DNA of 64,000 nt from Brevibacillus fortis (GCF_003013395.1 NZ_PXZM01000048.1:1-64000), one strand, 5' to 3'. Positions 42,199 to 52,107 are shown, counted from the first letter of the stretch. Made by a program: numbers and translations. The notes: generated from the sequence alone by a model not told the origin.

Positions 42199-43293
42199 AT
42201 GAAGAAAAACTATCGCATCGCCGTTCTTCCTGGAGACGGTATCGGACCAGAAATCATGCAGGAAGCGGTTAAAGTCCTTACACTCGTAGGGGAACAGGAA
42301 GGTGTCACTTTTACTTGCGAAGAAGGCCGGATCGGTGGTATCGCGATCGATACGGATGGAACACCGTTGCCAGAAGCAACCGTAACGCTGGCAAAGCAAG
42401 CGGATGCTGTGCTCTTGGGAGCCGTTGGCGGGCCGAAATGGGATCAGAATCCGGGGCATCTTCGTCCAGAGACAGGGCTACTCGGCATTCGTAAAGCGCT
42501 TGGTCTGTTTGCGAACATTCGCCCAGCTACCATGCACAGCTCTCTGGTCGATGCTTCGTCTCTCAAGCCAGAAGTCGTTTCTGGCGTTGACTTGATCGTT
42601 GTACGTGAACTGACCGGGGGTATTTATTTCGGTGAGAAAAAACGCTACGACGGTCCAAACGGTGAAGTCGCAGAAGATCAGTGCATTTATCATGAAGCGG
42701 AAATCGAGCGAATCATTCGAGTCGGCTTCGACATTGCACGCAAACGCCAAAAGCGTCTCGTATCTGTAGATAAGGCAAACGTCCTCGAAAGCTCCCGCCT
42801 CTGGCGCAAGGTAGCCGAGCGAGTAGCGGCTGACTATCCAGATGTAGAGCTGACTCACCAGCTCGTTGACTCTTGCGCGATGCAGCTCGTACGTGAACCA
42901 AAACAGTTTGACGTCATCGTGACGGAAAACATGTTTGGCGACATCTTGAGCGATCAGGCAGCGATGCTGACTGGTTCGATTGGGATGCTATCCTCGGCGA
43001 GCCTGGCAGCAGGTAGCTTTGGCCTGTATGAACCGGTTCACGGCTCTGCCCCTGATATTGCTGGAAAAGGCATTGCCAATCCGCTGGCAACCATTCTGTC
43101 CGTAGCGATGATGCTTCGTCTCTCGCTCGGTATGGATGAAGCGGCGGCAGCAGTGGAAAACGCAGTTTGGTCCGTACTGGAAGCAGGCCATCGCACTGGC
43201 GATATCGCGGCAGACAGAAGTAAAGCGATTGGTACAGTCGAAATGGGCCAACTGGTTCGCGACGAGCTGTCCAAACAGTGGCAAAAACAATAA
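42199..43293 (+). CDS. leuB: 3-isopropylmalate dehydrogenase
   Basis: 364 residues. Family motifs are GDGIGPEIMQEAVKVL, GGPKWD, LTGGIYFGEKK, and the metal-binding VTENMFGDILSDQAAMLTGS followed by EPVHGSAPDIAGKGIANP. It makes 2-oxoisocaproate with NAD+. It is the last gene of the operon: a strong terminator follows, and leuC/leuD (isopropylmalate isomerase) are not present downstream. The ribosome site is weak (AAGCGGG), perhaps lowering expression. Confidence 0.95.
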   Translation: MKKNYRIAVLPGDGIGPEIMQEAVKVLTLVGEQEGVTFTCEEGRIGGIAIDTDGTPLPEATVTLAKQADAVLLGAVGGPKWDQNPGHLRPETGLLGIRKALGLFANIRPATMHSSLVDASSLKPEVVSGVDLIVVRELTGGIYFGEKKRYDGPNGEVAEDQCIYHEAEIERIIRVGFDIARKRQKRLVSVDKANVLESSRLWRKVAERVAADYPDVELTHQLVDSCAMQLVREPKQFDVIVTENMFGDILSDQAAMLTGSIGMLSSASLAAGSFGLYEPVHGSAPDIAGKGIANPLATILSVAMMLRLSLGMDEAAAAVENAVWSVLEAGHRTGDIAADRSKAIGTVEMGQLVRDELSKQWQKQ

Positions 43294-43308
43294 CGTAGAC
43301 ACAAAAAT

Positions 43309-43348
43309 AAACCCTGCCAAAGTCCTTCGGGTGCTTTGGCAGGGTTTT
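43309..43348. terminator. Bidirectional terminator after leuB
   Basis: Perfect 14-bp arms AAACCCTGCCAAAG and CTTTGGCAGGGTTT; serves leuB (+) and the potassium channel gene (-). Confidence 0.88.
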
Positions 43349-43363
43349 CCCTCTTTATACGGT

Positions 43364-44710
43364 TTATCCAATAGTGATCTTTCCTTTTGGATAACGGAAG
43401 TATTCCTTTTGCTTGCGTTGCGCGAGGGCAAAGGCAATCGTGAGTGGCCCCAAGCGACCGGCAAACATCGTCATAACGATTAACGCTTTACCGATGGGAG
43501 TAAGGTTTGGGGTCAGCCCCATAGATAGTCCAGTCGTAGCAAACGCAGAAGTGACCTCGAACAGGACCATCTCAAAGCGCGCAGTTGTCTCTGTAATGGA
43601 AAGCACCATCGTCATGACAAGGACAAGGAACAAGGCGATCATCGTCAATGTCAGCGATTTGTAGACCATGTGTGGCAAGATGCGTTGCCGGAAGAAGATG
43701 ACATCTTCTTTTCCTTTAATTTGGGCGACAACAGCACCAATCAGTGTGGCAAATGTCGTGGTCTTGATACCGCCACCCGTCGATCCTGGAGAAGCACCGA
43801 TGAACATCAGTATAATAATGAGGAAAAGCGACGACTGATACATATCCCCGATATTCAATGTGTTTGAACCTGCCGTACGAGGTGTAACCGATTGATAAAA
43901 GGAGCCGAGCACTTTGCCCATCATGGATAGGGGCTGCAATGTTTTCGGATTGTTATACTCCAAAATGAAAATAAGCACAGTACCTGCCGTAATCAATAGA
44001 CCGGTTGTTGTCAGTACGACTTTCGTATGTAATGACAAGCGGCGGTTATGACGATAATCGTATAGCTCACTCACAACGATGAAACCAATACCGCCAAGAA
44101 TGATCATCAAACAGACGACGAGATTAACCAGTGGATCCGCTACATAGGCTGTCAAGCTGGCGAATTCGCCCATCAAGTCAAACCCAGCGTTATTAAAGTT
44201 GGAAATCGCATGAAAAAAGCCAAAGTAGATCGCTTTTGACAGAGGAAAGTCAAAGGCAAAACGAATAGAGAGAAGCACTCCACCTATAAACTCGGTGAGG
44301 GCAGTAAAAACCAAGATCATTTTGGCTAAACGTACGACACCTTCTATTGATATCTGATTGAGCGATTCTTGCAGGATGAGCCGTTCACGCAATGAGATTT
44401 TTTTACGCATAATCAGTGCGAAGAAGGTAGCGAACGTCATAAAACCGAGACCGCCAATTTGAATGAGCGACAAAATGACGAGTTGACCAAAGGTAGTGAA
44501 AGTCGTCCCGGTATCGACGACAACCAAGCCTGTTACACACGTAGCAGAGGTGGCCGTAAACAAGGCATCAAGCCAATTCAGGCCAAGTCCATCAACCGTA
44601 GCGATCGGGAGTGTCAAAAGCAGCGCTCCCAAGAAAATAATCAAGGCAAACCCAAGAACAAGCGTTTTTGGTGGATCAAGGTGAAGTTTTTCTACGATTT
44701 TTTTAATCAT
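43364..44710 (-). CDS. TrkH/KtrB-family potassium uptake channel subunit
   Basis: 448 residues with four M1-P-M2 repeats. Selectivity-filter regions are TATSATCVTGLVVVD, SNFNNAGFDLMG, SVTPRTAGSN and AFATTGLSMG; the intramembrane gate region GASPGSTGGGIKT follows the third filter. It is the size of KtrB/KtrD (about 445). The Ktr regulatory RCK subunit is not adjacent; a candidate lies at 57630-58283. Transport is of K+ (often Na+-dependent). It lies 86 bp after the MocR gene on the same strand. Confidence 0.9.
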   Translation of the reverse strand: MIKKIVEKLHLDPPKTLVLGFALIIFLGALLLTLPIATVDGLGLNWLDALFTATSATCVTGLVVVDTGTTFTTFGQLVILSLIQIGGLGFMTFATFFALIMRKKISLRERLILQESLNQISIEGVVRLAKMILVFTALTEFIGGVLLSIRFAFDFPLSKAIYFGFFHAISNFNNAGFDLMGEFASLTAYVADPLVNLVVCLMIILGGIGFIVVSELYDYRHNRRLSLHTKVVLTTTGLLITAGTVLIFILEYNNPKTLQPLSMMGKVLGSFYQSVTPRTAGSNTLNIGDMYQSSLFLIIILMFIGASPGSTGGGIKTTTFATLIGAVVAQIKGKEDVIFFRQRILPHMVYKSLTLTMIALFLVLVMTMVLSITETTARFEMVLFEVTSAFATTGLSMGLTPNLTPIGKALIVMTMFAGRLGPLTIAFALAQRKQKEYFRYPKGKITIG

Positions 44711-44796
44711 AGCAGGTTATACCTCGGCTTTTTTCGAGTCTAGTGTATGGGAAGGAGGGAAATCCATCTCTTAGTATGGCATTTCCCTTGGAAAAC

Positions 44797-46239
44797 TTAC
44801 CGAAGAAGAGCAGCACCCAATCGGTGAAGCCAATGTTTCAACTCTCGTTCCTCCAGTGGAGCGAGCGGGAAACGGACAGCCGGGCAGCGCATAATGTCGG
44901 CTGGCTCATCCGCTACGCGAAAAGCATGGCCGCCTGTCAGCTCGAGACCTTCCTCCCGAAGGATGGCGACGACTCTTTCTTCCTGTTCGGTTGCTCTTGC
45001 GGTTGGCGTGCCCCATTTGATCCACGTATTTAAGCCCCCTGCAATGGGGTACATTCGTGCGTGATCAGGGAGTGCCTGGCGTTTTTCTTGCCACAGTCGC
45101 AGGAAGCGGGTCTGGAACAGGGCGCGTCGATCTGCTAGAAACTCTTCGTAAAACCATGGATCATCGAGAAGTTGGACGGCTGCCTCTACGACGAGGAGGG
45201 AAGGCTCTGCTCCGGTCATGGAAACGAGCTGACTGTATCGTTCCAACTCATCAACCGATAACTCAGAAGGAAGCATCAACACGCCCAATTGCAGGTCGCG
45301 AGCCAGTGTTTTGGACAACGAATGCAAATAGTAGACCTCGACAGGGCTTTTCGCCTTTACAGCCATGTGGTACAGCGGAACGCTCGGCTCTTCAAACCAG
45401 AGGTCGCCATAATGATCGTTTTCAATCAGACGTACATTGTGATTCTGTGCCCATTCGAGCAGCTCTTCCTTTCGTTTCAACGAATAGCTGATGCCCGTAG
45501 GGAATTGATAATGCGGGTTAATCAACAGCCAATTGGCAGGGTAATGCTCCTGTTCTTCATTAAGGGCTTGAATACAAACGCCTTCTTCATCCATGCGAAT
45601 CGGCCGAACCGTAATACCACATTGGCTTAGCAGACGCAGGAATACGGGATAACTGTACTCCTCCACATAGACAACATCACGCGCATTCATGACGCGCTGT
45701 GCTAGAAAGGCGAAGCCGCTCGTGCTTCTGTTAAAAAGCAGTAGGCGTTCAGGTGAGTGGGGCAGTCCCCTGCGGCTGAGATGATCAGCGAAAACCTTGG
45801 CCGCCTGCGTTCGCATGATTTTCTTTTTCGCTGCCGGTTCGTCTAATACTGTCAGGCTCTCATAAAAAGCTCCCCGCAATCGTTTGACCAGCTCTTCGCT
45901 TGGGCGGGGGGAAGAGTCAGCCAGCGAAGCGATCGGGATATCGGTCAGAGGGAGACGATTTTCCAAACGAGCTTCTTTGGCAAGCTGCGTCAAGTAATAG
46001 CCTTTGCCATGCACAGCTTCCAGCCAACCTTCCAACGCAAGATGATCGTATGCTTTTTTGACTGTCTCCAACGAGCAGCCGCTAATTGTTTTCATATCTC
46101 GTAGCGATATCAATTGTTGTCCATCTACAAGAAAGGCACCACGGAGAATCGCTGTTTTTAATTGATCAGCGAGTTGTACATAGATCGGTGTGTGCGATTG
46201 TTTGTGGAAATGAAAAGAAAAATAAGGGCTCTCTGGCAT
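44797..46239 (-). CDS. MocR/GntR-family regulator with aminotransferase domain
   Basis: 480 residues from the ATG whose complement is at 46237-46239 (AAGGAGG 10 bases upstream on the minus strand). N-terminal GntR winged helix (PIYVQLADQLKTAILRGAFL, LISLRDMKTISGCSLETVKK) and a C-terminal class I aminotransferase-like domain with the PLP Lys in HSLSKTLARDLQLGVL. MocR proteins bind PLP and an amine or amino acid to control a linked gene, often divergent. The divergent neighbour here is moaB; no obvious PLP-pathway target is present. Confidence 0.87.
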   Translation of the reverse strand: MPESPYFSFHFHKQSHTPIYVQLADQLKTAILRGAFLVDGQQLISLRDMKTISGCSLETVKKAYDHLALEGWLEAVHGKGYYLTQLAKEARLENRLPLTDIPIASLADSSPRPSEELVKRLRGAFYESLTVLDEPAAKKKIMRTQAAKVFADHLSRRGLPHSPERLLLFNRSTSGFAFLAQRVMNARDVVYVEEYSYPVFLRLLSQCGITVRPIRMDEEGVCIQALNEEQEHYPANWLLINPHYQFPTGISYSLKRKEELLEWAQNHNVRLIENDHYGDLWFEEPSVPLYHMAVKAKSPVEVYYLHSLSKTLARDLQLGVLMLPSELSVDELERYSQLVSMTGAEPSLLVVEAAVQLLDDPWFYEEFLADRRALFQTRFLRLWQEKRQALPDHARMYPIAGGLNTWIKWGTPTARATEQEERVVAILREEGLELTGGHAFRVADEPADIMRCPAVRFPLAPLEERELKHWLHRLGAALLR

Positions 46240-46412
46240 TCGCGCACGCCTCCTTGTCTGTCGAAAAATAGCAGTCATCAGCATTATATAGGAAAGAGAA
46301 GCATCTCGGGTATAGGGAGTGAAGAAATTGTTGCCGGAACGACGAAGGTATTGAAAACCTGAACATGGTATCATGAGAAGAGTACATATTGAAGGAAATG
46401 AGGAAATTACGG

Positions 46413-46919
46413 ATGAGCACGCAGGAACATAAGGCGCTATCGCCCAAACAAGTCACATGTATGGTCATTACCGTTTCCGATACCCGGACAGAGGATACAG
46501 ATAAAAGCGGACAGTTAATGAAGGAGCTTCTCACTGAAGCTGGTCACAGCGTTGCCCTTTATCAAATTGTAAAGGACGAGCCTGTACAGGTCATTGCGGC
46601 GATCGAAGCGGGAATGGCACATGACGACGTTCAAGTCATTCTCCTCAACGGCGGTACTGGCATTTCGCCAAGAGACAATACCTTTGAGGCCGTTTCGGGC
46701 TTGCTCGATAAGGAAATGCCGGGATTTGGCGAGCTGTTTCGGATGTTGAGCTTTACAGAAGACATCGGTTCAGCAGCGATGCTCAGTCGTGCGATTGCAG
46801 GGACACGGATGGGGAAGATGATTTTTTCCACGCCAGGCTCGACAGGTGCAGTGCGGCTGGCGATGAATCGGTTGATCGTGCCAGAGCTGGGGCATGTGGT
46901 GCGCGAATTAAACCGGTAA
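46413..46919 (+). CDS. moaB: Molybdenum cofactor biosynthesis protein MoaB
   Basis: 168 residues from the ATG at 46413, which follows GAGG by 10 bases. The MoCF fold is shown by VITVSDTRTEDTDKSG, LNGGTGISPRDNTFE (molybdopterin-binding loop) and FSTPGSTGAVRLAM. It adenylylates molybdopterin before molybdate insertion. It pairs functionally with moaA at 28979 although the two genes are apart. Confidence 0.93.
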   Translation: MSTQEHKALSPKQVTCMVITVSDTRTEDTDKSGQLMKELLTEAGHSVALYQIVKDEPVQVIAAIEAGMAHDDVQVILLNGGTGISPRDNTFEAVSGLLDKEMPGFGELFRMLSFTEDIGSAAMLSRAIAGTRMGKMIFSTPGSTGAVRLAMNRLIVPELGHVVRELNR

Positions 46920-47041
46920 CGATTTGCCGTTACTAGCCTCGTATGGTACTGTTACGAAAGGAAAAAGATCGGTCAGATCATGAACCATCGATTGCAGATG
47001 GTTTTTTGGTGCCGAATTTTGCAAGGAGAGTAGACCCATCC

Positions 47042-48820
47042 ATGAAGATTTTACTATCGACGTTAAATGCCAAGTTTATTCACTCCTCACTTGCTTTGCG
47101 TTATTTGCGAAGCTATGCCCAGGAAGCATTTCCTTCCATTGAGCTGGTGGAGTATACCATCAACGATGTGACGTTAAATATAGTAGCAGACATACACAAG
47201 CGTAAGCCTGATGTCATTGCTTTTTCCTGTTATATCTGGAACATTCGCGAGACGCTCAGTGTCATTCGCACGCTGAAAAAGATTTGCCCTGATGTTCCGA
47301 TTATCCTCGGGGGACCAGAAGTGACCTACGATGCGGACGAATGGATGAAGAAGCATCCTGAAATCGATGTCATCTGCATTGGTGAAGGGGAGCAGACCTT
47401 CTTGGAGCTGTTGCAGGTGTATCAGGAATCGTTGCAAACCAAGCAACCTCCACGCCTGCGTGATGTAGCCGGAATCGCTTATCGCGAAGAGGAGTATGTA
47501 CGTTTTTCCATGCCGCGTGCGCAAGTGGAAGAGATGGATAGCATTCCTTCGCCATACGCAGACCATCTGGACGAGCTGAACAACCGCGTCGTTTATTTTG
47601 AGGCATCCCGTGGCTGTCCGTTCAAATGCCAATACTGTCTGTCTTCGATTGAAGACGGCGTACGCTATTTCAGTCTGGAACGAGTAAAAGAAGATCTCAT
47701 GCGTTTGATCAATCACGGAGTCAAAACGATCAAGTTCGTGGATCGCACGTTTAACATCAATAAAAAATATGCGTTGGAGATCTTTCAGTTTTTGATCGAC
47801 AACCACAATGGCACGATCTTTCAATTCGAAATCACGGCAGATATTTTGCGTGCAGACGTACTTGATTTCTTGACTGAGAACGCACCGCCGGGCATTTTCC
47901 GCTTCGAGATTGGTGTTCAGTCCACGAATGATGAGACCAACCGCCTTGTTCAGCGGATTCAGCGCTTCGATCGTCTCTCGCGTACGGTAACACAGATCAA
48001 GGATTCGAAAAAAATCGATCAGCATCTGGACTTGATCGCAGGTTTGCCTGAGGAAGATTATGCATCATTCCGTAAAACCTTCAATGACGTGTTTGGTCTA
48101 CGCCCGGAAGAGCTTCAGCTCGGCTTTTTGAAAATGCTGCGTGGGACAGGTGTTCGTGCGCGTGCGGCTAATCACGGCTATGTTTTTATGGATGAGGCTC
48201 CTTACGAAATTCTGGGGAACAACGTCCTTTCCTTTGAGGACATGCAAAAAATCAAGCGTGTAGAAGACATTCTGGAAAAGTACTGGAATGCGCACCGGAT
48301 GGACTATACAGTGGAGTGGCTGTTGGCGAATCAGTTCGAAACGGCTTTTGACTTCTTCCAGACATTTGGCGACTATTGGGAAAATCAAGGCTGGAGCCGT
48401 ATCGGTCATCAATTAGAGGATTTGTTCATGCGTTTGCAGAAGTTTTTGCAGGTCCAGCAAGTGGACGGTATGGGGCATGTAACCAGCATGATGAAATTCG
48501 ATTTCCTACGCAACCAGAAGCATCGCCCGCGCAAGCTGTGGTGGGAGGATCTCATGGACAAGGAAGAGATGCAGCAGACGTTCGCTGTCCTAACCGAGCA
48601 GCGTGAGCGCCTCCGCAATGATTTTGCGGCACATGCTGCCTTGGAAAAAGATTATTTCAAGCACACGCTGACGGCCAAGGTGACCTTTGACATTGAAAAA
48701 TGGTTGGAGACCGGTGAGCTTGTCGAGGGAGATTTTACACTCGTCGTGTATTATCCGTACAAAGATGAAGAACAAAATGCTTTTGCTGTCGTCAAACAGG
48801 ACGTCCAAGCAGTAGGCTAA
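47042..48820 (+). CDS. B12-binding radical SAM protein (DUF4080-type)
   Basis: 592 residues from the ATG at 47042; AAGGAG is 13-14 bases upstream, rather far, but the product then starts at the first B12-domain strand (MKILLSTLNAKFIHSSLALR). Cobalamin-binding domain at about 1-150 (VIAFSCYIWNIRETL, IILGGPEVTYDA, IGEGEQTFLELL), radical SAM core with CPFKCQYC at about 185-195, and a C-terminal DUF4080-like part. Members are B12-dependent radical SAM enzymes of unknown reaction. The gene appears to be monocistronic or weakly coupled to the AlkD gene 39 bp downstream. Confidence 0.85.
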   Translation: MKILLSTLNAKFIHSSLALRYLRSYAQEAFPSIELVEYTINDVTLNIVADIHKRKPDVIAFSCYIWNIRETLSVIRTLKKICPDVPIILGGPEVTYDADEWMKKHPEIDVICIGEGEQTFLELLQVYQESLQTKQPPRLRDVAGIAYREEEYVRFSMPRAQVEEMDSIPSPYADHLDELNNRVVYFEASRGCPFKCQYCLSSIEDGVRYFSLERVKEDLMRLINHGVKTIKFVDRTFNINKKYALEIFQFLIDNHNGTIFQFEITADILRADVLDFLTENAPPGIFRFEIGVQSTNDETNRLVQRIQRFDRLSRTVTQIKDSKKIDQHLDLIAGLPEEDYASFRKTFNDVFGLRPEELQLGFLKMLRGTGVRARAANHGYVFMDEAPYEILGNNVLSFEDMQKIKRVEDILEKYWNAHRMDYTVEWLLANQFETAFDFFQTFGDYWENQGWSRIGHQLEDLFMRLQKFLQVQQVDGMGHVTSMMKFDFLRNQKHRPRKLWWEDLMDKEEMQQTFAVLTEQRERLRNDFAAHAALEKDYFKHTLTAKVTFDIEKWLETGELVEGDFTLVVYYPYKDEEQNAFAVVKQDVQAVG

Positions 48821-48859
48821 ACCACTGGATTTCAGATGAGTCGGGAGGAGGAGACGCAG

Positions 48860-49531
48860 ATGAACGCAAGGGAGTATACAGAGGCCGTCGAGGAACGGTT
48901 TCGTGCAAAAGGTGATTCAAATGAGGCTGGCCCAATGGCGCAGTACATGAAAAATCATTTTCCTTTTCTGGGGATAAAATCACCACAGCGCAAAGAACTG
49001 ACCAAACTAATCTTTCGAGATTATGGTGTACCCGAAAACTGGGAGCAGGTCGTTCGTTCCTTGTGGGCTTTGCCCGAGCGAGAGTATCAGTACGTAGCGC
49101 TTGACGTGCTCGAGAAGTCCAAAAAGCGTCTCACCTCCGACCATCTACCGTTCGTTGTTGAACTCATCACGACAAAATCGTGGTGGGATACCGTGGATTA
49201 TTTGGCTTCCCATACAACGGGCAGATTGTTTGCCTTGCATCCCGAACTGATCGAACCGAACACAACAGCGTGGATGGATGGAACAAACATGTGGCTGCAA
49301 CGAACGGCGATTTTATTTCAGTTGTCGTACAAGGACAAGACAGACCAGCGGCTGCTCTTTTCCTTGGTGGAAAGGTGCACGGATTCCAACGAGTTTTTTA
49401 TTCAGAAGGCAATCGGCTGGGCGTTGAGAGAGTATGCGAAAACAAATCCCGACGCCGTACGTGATTTTGTAGAAGCGACGCCACTCGCGAGTCTGTCCAG
49501 ACGTGAGGCGCTCAAGCATCTATCAAGATAG
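48860..49531 (+). CDS. AlkD-like DNA alkylation repair glycosylase
   Basis: 223 residues from the ATG at 48860 (GGAGGAGG upstream). HEAT-repeat glycosylase; positions equivalent to B. cereus AlkD active residues appear as SWWDTVDYLA (Trp, Asp), WLQRTAILFQL (Arg) and KAIGWALREYAKTNP (Trp). It removes positively charged alkylated bases (3-methyladenine, 7-methylguanine) without flipping. Context gives no further regulation signal. Confidence 0.9.
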   Translation: MNAREYTEAVEERFRAKGDSNEAGPMAQYMKNHFPFLGIKSPQRKELTKLIFRDYGVPENWEQVVRSLWALPEREYQYVALDVLEKSKKRLTSDHLPFVVELITTKSWWDTVDYLASHTTGRLFALHPELIEPNTTAWMDGTNMWLQRTAILFQLSYKDKTDQRLLFSLVERCTDSNEFFIQKAIGWALREYAKTNPDAVRDFVEATPLASLSRREALKHLSR

Positions 49532-49697
49532 TCGTCTGGCATATCTGTGCTTGATAAAATACGTAAATCTATTGCAAAATAAACAAGTACCTTTTTTGAG
49601 GTTCATACGTAATACATAGAGTCAGATATCGTGCGATGCCATAGCTGCTAGTATGTCAAGAAAACCGCACTGTGGCAAGGATAGGGGATTTTGCCTC

Positions 49698-50315
49698 ATG
49701 GAAGTCGACCTGCTGATGTCAATCATAGAGCAATACGGCTATGTAGCGATTTTTTTCCTGCTTTGGCTGGGGATTGTAGGTTTGCCGATTCCCGATGAGC
49801 TGGTTGTTGCTACAGGAGGATTTCTTGCCTCCATCGGCGTGTTAAACCCTTGGTATTCTTTTTTGGCGGGATACTTAGGGGTTGCCTCCGGATTGACGAT
49901 TGGCTTTTTACTTGGAAAGTATTTTGGGAAACCAATATTGCAATGGCTGTGCAAAACCGAGAAAATGAGGAACGCCGTTAATCGATCAACGGGCTTGCTG
50001 GAGAAATACGGTACTACTGCTCTTTGCATTAGCTACTTATTTCCGGTTGTCCGTCATGTCGTACCTTATTTGGTCGGGCTGGGCGGTATGACGTTCCGGC
50101 GATATGCGATGCTGTCTTATCCGATCGGTTTGGTTTGGACCATCGCCTTTTACTTTCTCGGCCATGTATTCGGTAATAACGTGGAAGCGATTATCGAGGT
50201 CATCCGTAAATACGGTTTCTACGCTTTGCTGGTGATCGTGGTTGTTTTGGGTGTGGTATTCTTCGTACGCAAGCAGTTTATGGGAAATCGGGCATATCGG
50301 GCAAAAGGAGAATAA
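49698..50315 (+). CDS. DedA-family membrane protein
   Basis: 205 residues from the ATG at 49698, with GGGGA 9-13 bases upstream; the ATG at 49716 is an alternative. DedA/VTT features: GIVGLPIPDELVVATGGFLAS (first re-entrant loop), GFLLGKYFGKP and the second loop SYLFPVVRHVVPYLVGLGGM with conserved Arg. Family members are flippases for undecaprenyl phosphate or phospholipids. The DUF1294 gene begins 3 bp after the stop. Confidence 0.88.
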   Translation: MEVDLLMSIIEQYGYVAIFFLLWLGIVGLPIPDELVVATGGFLASIGVLNPWYSFLAGYLGVASGLTIGFLLGKYFGKPILQWLCKTEKMRNAVNRSTGLLEKYGTTALCISYLFPVVRHVVPYLVGLGGMTFRRYAMLSYPIGLVWTIAFYFLGHVFGNNVEAIIEVIRKYGFYALLVIVVVLGVVFFVRKQFMGNRAYRAKGE

Positions 50316-50318
50316 GAA

Positions 50319-50702
50319 ATGTACCATCAACAATTAGCTGCCCATCGCCGCAATTTCGTGCTGGTGCTAATCATAAGCTGGGCCCTCCTCTTGGTAGGAT
50401 ATTTCAATTCGAATGTCTGGGTGCTGGCGGCAGGGGCTTTACTGCTGAATGGCTATGCTTATTTCCTGATGCAGGCAGACAAGCGTCTGGCGAAAGAAAA
50501 AGGTTTTCGGATTCCGGAACTAAGCCTTTTGTTGGTCGCAATTTTAGGAGGAGGGATCGGGGCGCTTGAGGGTATGCTCATTCAACGGCATAAGACCAAG
50601 CATGCCTCTTTTCTCATCCTGCTTCCACTCTTTTGCATCGCGCAAATCTTGCTAGTCATTTGGTTAACGCAACTATATTTGGATAAAAGTCTCGTGTCGT
50701 AG
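50319..50702 (+). CDS. DUF1294 small membrane protein
   Basis: 127 residues. Three or four hydrophobic segments, and the DUF1294 signature region NGYAYFLMQADKRLAKEKGF-RIPE followed by GGGIGALEGMLIQRHKTKH. AAAGGAG is placed 7 bases upstream, overlapping the end of the DedA gene, so the two are co-expressed. Function unknown. Confidence 0.85.
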   Translation: MYHQQLAAHRRNFVLVLIISWALLLVGYFNSNVWVLAAGALLLNGYAYFLMQADKRLAKEKGFRIPELSLLLVAILGGGIGALEGMLIQRHKTKHASFLILLPLFCIAQILLVIWLTQLYLDKSLVS

Positions 50703-50797
50703 GTGGCACGGGATTTTCTTTTTGGAAAGGTGATTTTCTTATTTGAAAATTCGGCCTATAATAGGGGTTAACGACAGAACAAGCCGAGGAGGTAGCT

Positions 50798-52078
50798 ATG
50801 TCTCAATCAAGCCCCCTAACGAAAGCGTATGCACAGCAATTGGATGCACAGGATGAACTCGCGAGCTATCGCGAAGAGTTTTATTTGCTTCCGAGCCTGT
50901 ATTTGGATGGAAACTCGCTTGGCCTCATGTCAAAAAGAGCGGAAAAAAGCATGATGGACATGATGCAATCTTGGAAAGAGCTAGGTGTGGAAGGATGGAC
51001 AACGGGTAGTCATCCATGGTTTTTCTACTCGGAGAAATTGGGAGAGATGAGCGCAGCACTTGTAGGGGCAAGCCCCGAAGAAGTGATCGTAACGGGGTCT
51101 ACGACGATCAACCTGCATCAACTGGCAGCTACCTTCTATCATCCGGTTGGGAAGAGGACGAAGGTGATCGCGACCGATCTGGATTTCCCTACCGATATAT
51201 ACGCACTCCAGAGTCAAATCAAGCTCCATGGACTGAACCCGGAAGAGCATTTGGTTCGGGTAGCGTCAAGAGATGGTCGCCTGATCGAGGAAGAGGACAT
51301 TATCAATGCGATGTCGGATGAAGTAGCACTGGTAGTCCTTCCGACGGTCCTGTATCGCAGCGGCCAGCTGCTAGATATCGAACGGTTGACAGCAGCCGCA
51401 CATGAGCGAGGCATTCTCATCGGTTTTGACGGATGCCACTCTGTAGGAGCGATCCCGCATTCCTTCAGCAAATGGGGAGTGGACTTTGCCTACTGGTGCA
51501 ACTACAAATACGTAAATGCAGGGCCCGGAGGAGTGGGCAGCCTCTATGTCAACCGCAAGCACTTTGGCAGGGCTCCGGGATTGGCAGGATGGTTCAGTTC
51601 GAAAAAGGATAAGCAATTTGACATGGAACATACGCTGGATGCATGCGAAAATGCGGGTGCTTACCAGATTGGTACCCCACATATGCTGAGTCTCGCCCCG
51701 CTGCTTGGTTCATTGGAGATGTTTCAGGAGGTGTCCGTGCAAAAGCTTCGTGCCAAGTCACTCGGCTTAACGCGGTTCATGATGGATTTGATCGAGGTGG
51801 AGCTGGCAGACATGGGCTTTACGATCGCGAACCCACAGCAGGATGATCGCCGAGGTGGGCATGTCAGCCTTGAGCACGACGAAGCCATACGTATATGCAA
51901 GGCCTTGAAGGAAGCAGGTATTATTCCTGACTTCCGTGCACCGAACATCATCCGGTTAGCCCCTGTTGCTTTCTATACGACTTATACAGAGGTTTGGGAA
52001 AGTGTCCAGATCTTAAAGACGATTATGCAAGAGAAGAGCTACGAGAAATTTGAAAACAAACGTGAGGTAGTTGCTTAA
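50798..52078 (+). CDS. kynU: Kynureninase
   Basis: 426 residues; GAGGAGG lies 8 bases before the ATG. PLP-dependent fold type I enzyme with the kynureninase pattern YLDGNSLGLM, WTTGSHPWFFY, TGSTTINLHQLAATF, DFPTDIYA, GFDGCHSVGAIPH and the PLP Lys in WCNYKYVNAGPGG. It cleaves kynurenine to anthranilate and alanine. No kynA or kynB gene is adjacent, unlike typical kynABU operons. Confidence 0.93.
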   Translation: MSQSSPLTKAYAQQLDAQDELASYREEFYLLPSLYLDGNSLGLMSKRAEKSMMDMMQSWKELGVEGWTTGSHPWFFYSEKLGEMSAALVGASPEEVIVTGSTTINLHQLAATFYHPVGKRTKVIATDLDFPTDIYALQSQIKLHGLNPEEHLVRVASRDGRLIEEEDIINAMSDEVALVVLPTVLYRSGQLLDIERLTAAAHERGILIGFDGCHSVGAIPHSFSKWGVDFAYWCNYKYVNAGPGGVGSLYVNRKHFGRAPGLAGWFSSKKDKQFDMEHTLDACENAGAYQIGTPHMLSLAPLLGSLEMFQEVSVQKLRAKSLGLTRFMMDLIEVELADMGFTIANPQQDDRRGGHVSLEHDEAIRICKALKEAGIIPDFRAPNIIRLAPVAFYTTYTEVWESVQILKTIMQEKSYEKFENKREVVA

Positions 52079-52107
52079 CAGGTCCGACTTAGGTTGGACC
52101 TGTTTTT
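52079..52107 (+). terminator. Terminator after kynU
   Basis: CAGGTCC (52079-52085) and GGACCTG (52096-52102) stem followed by TTTTT, beginning directly after the stop codon. Confidence 0.8.
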
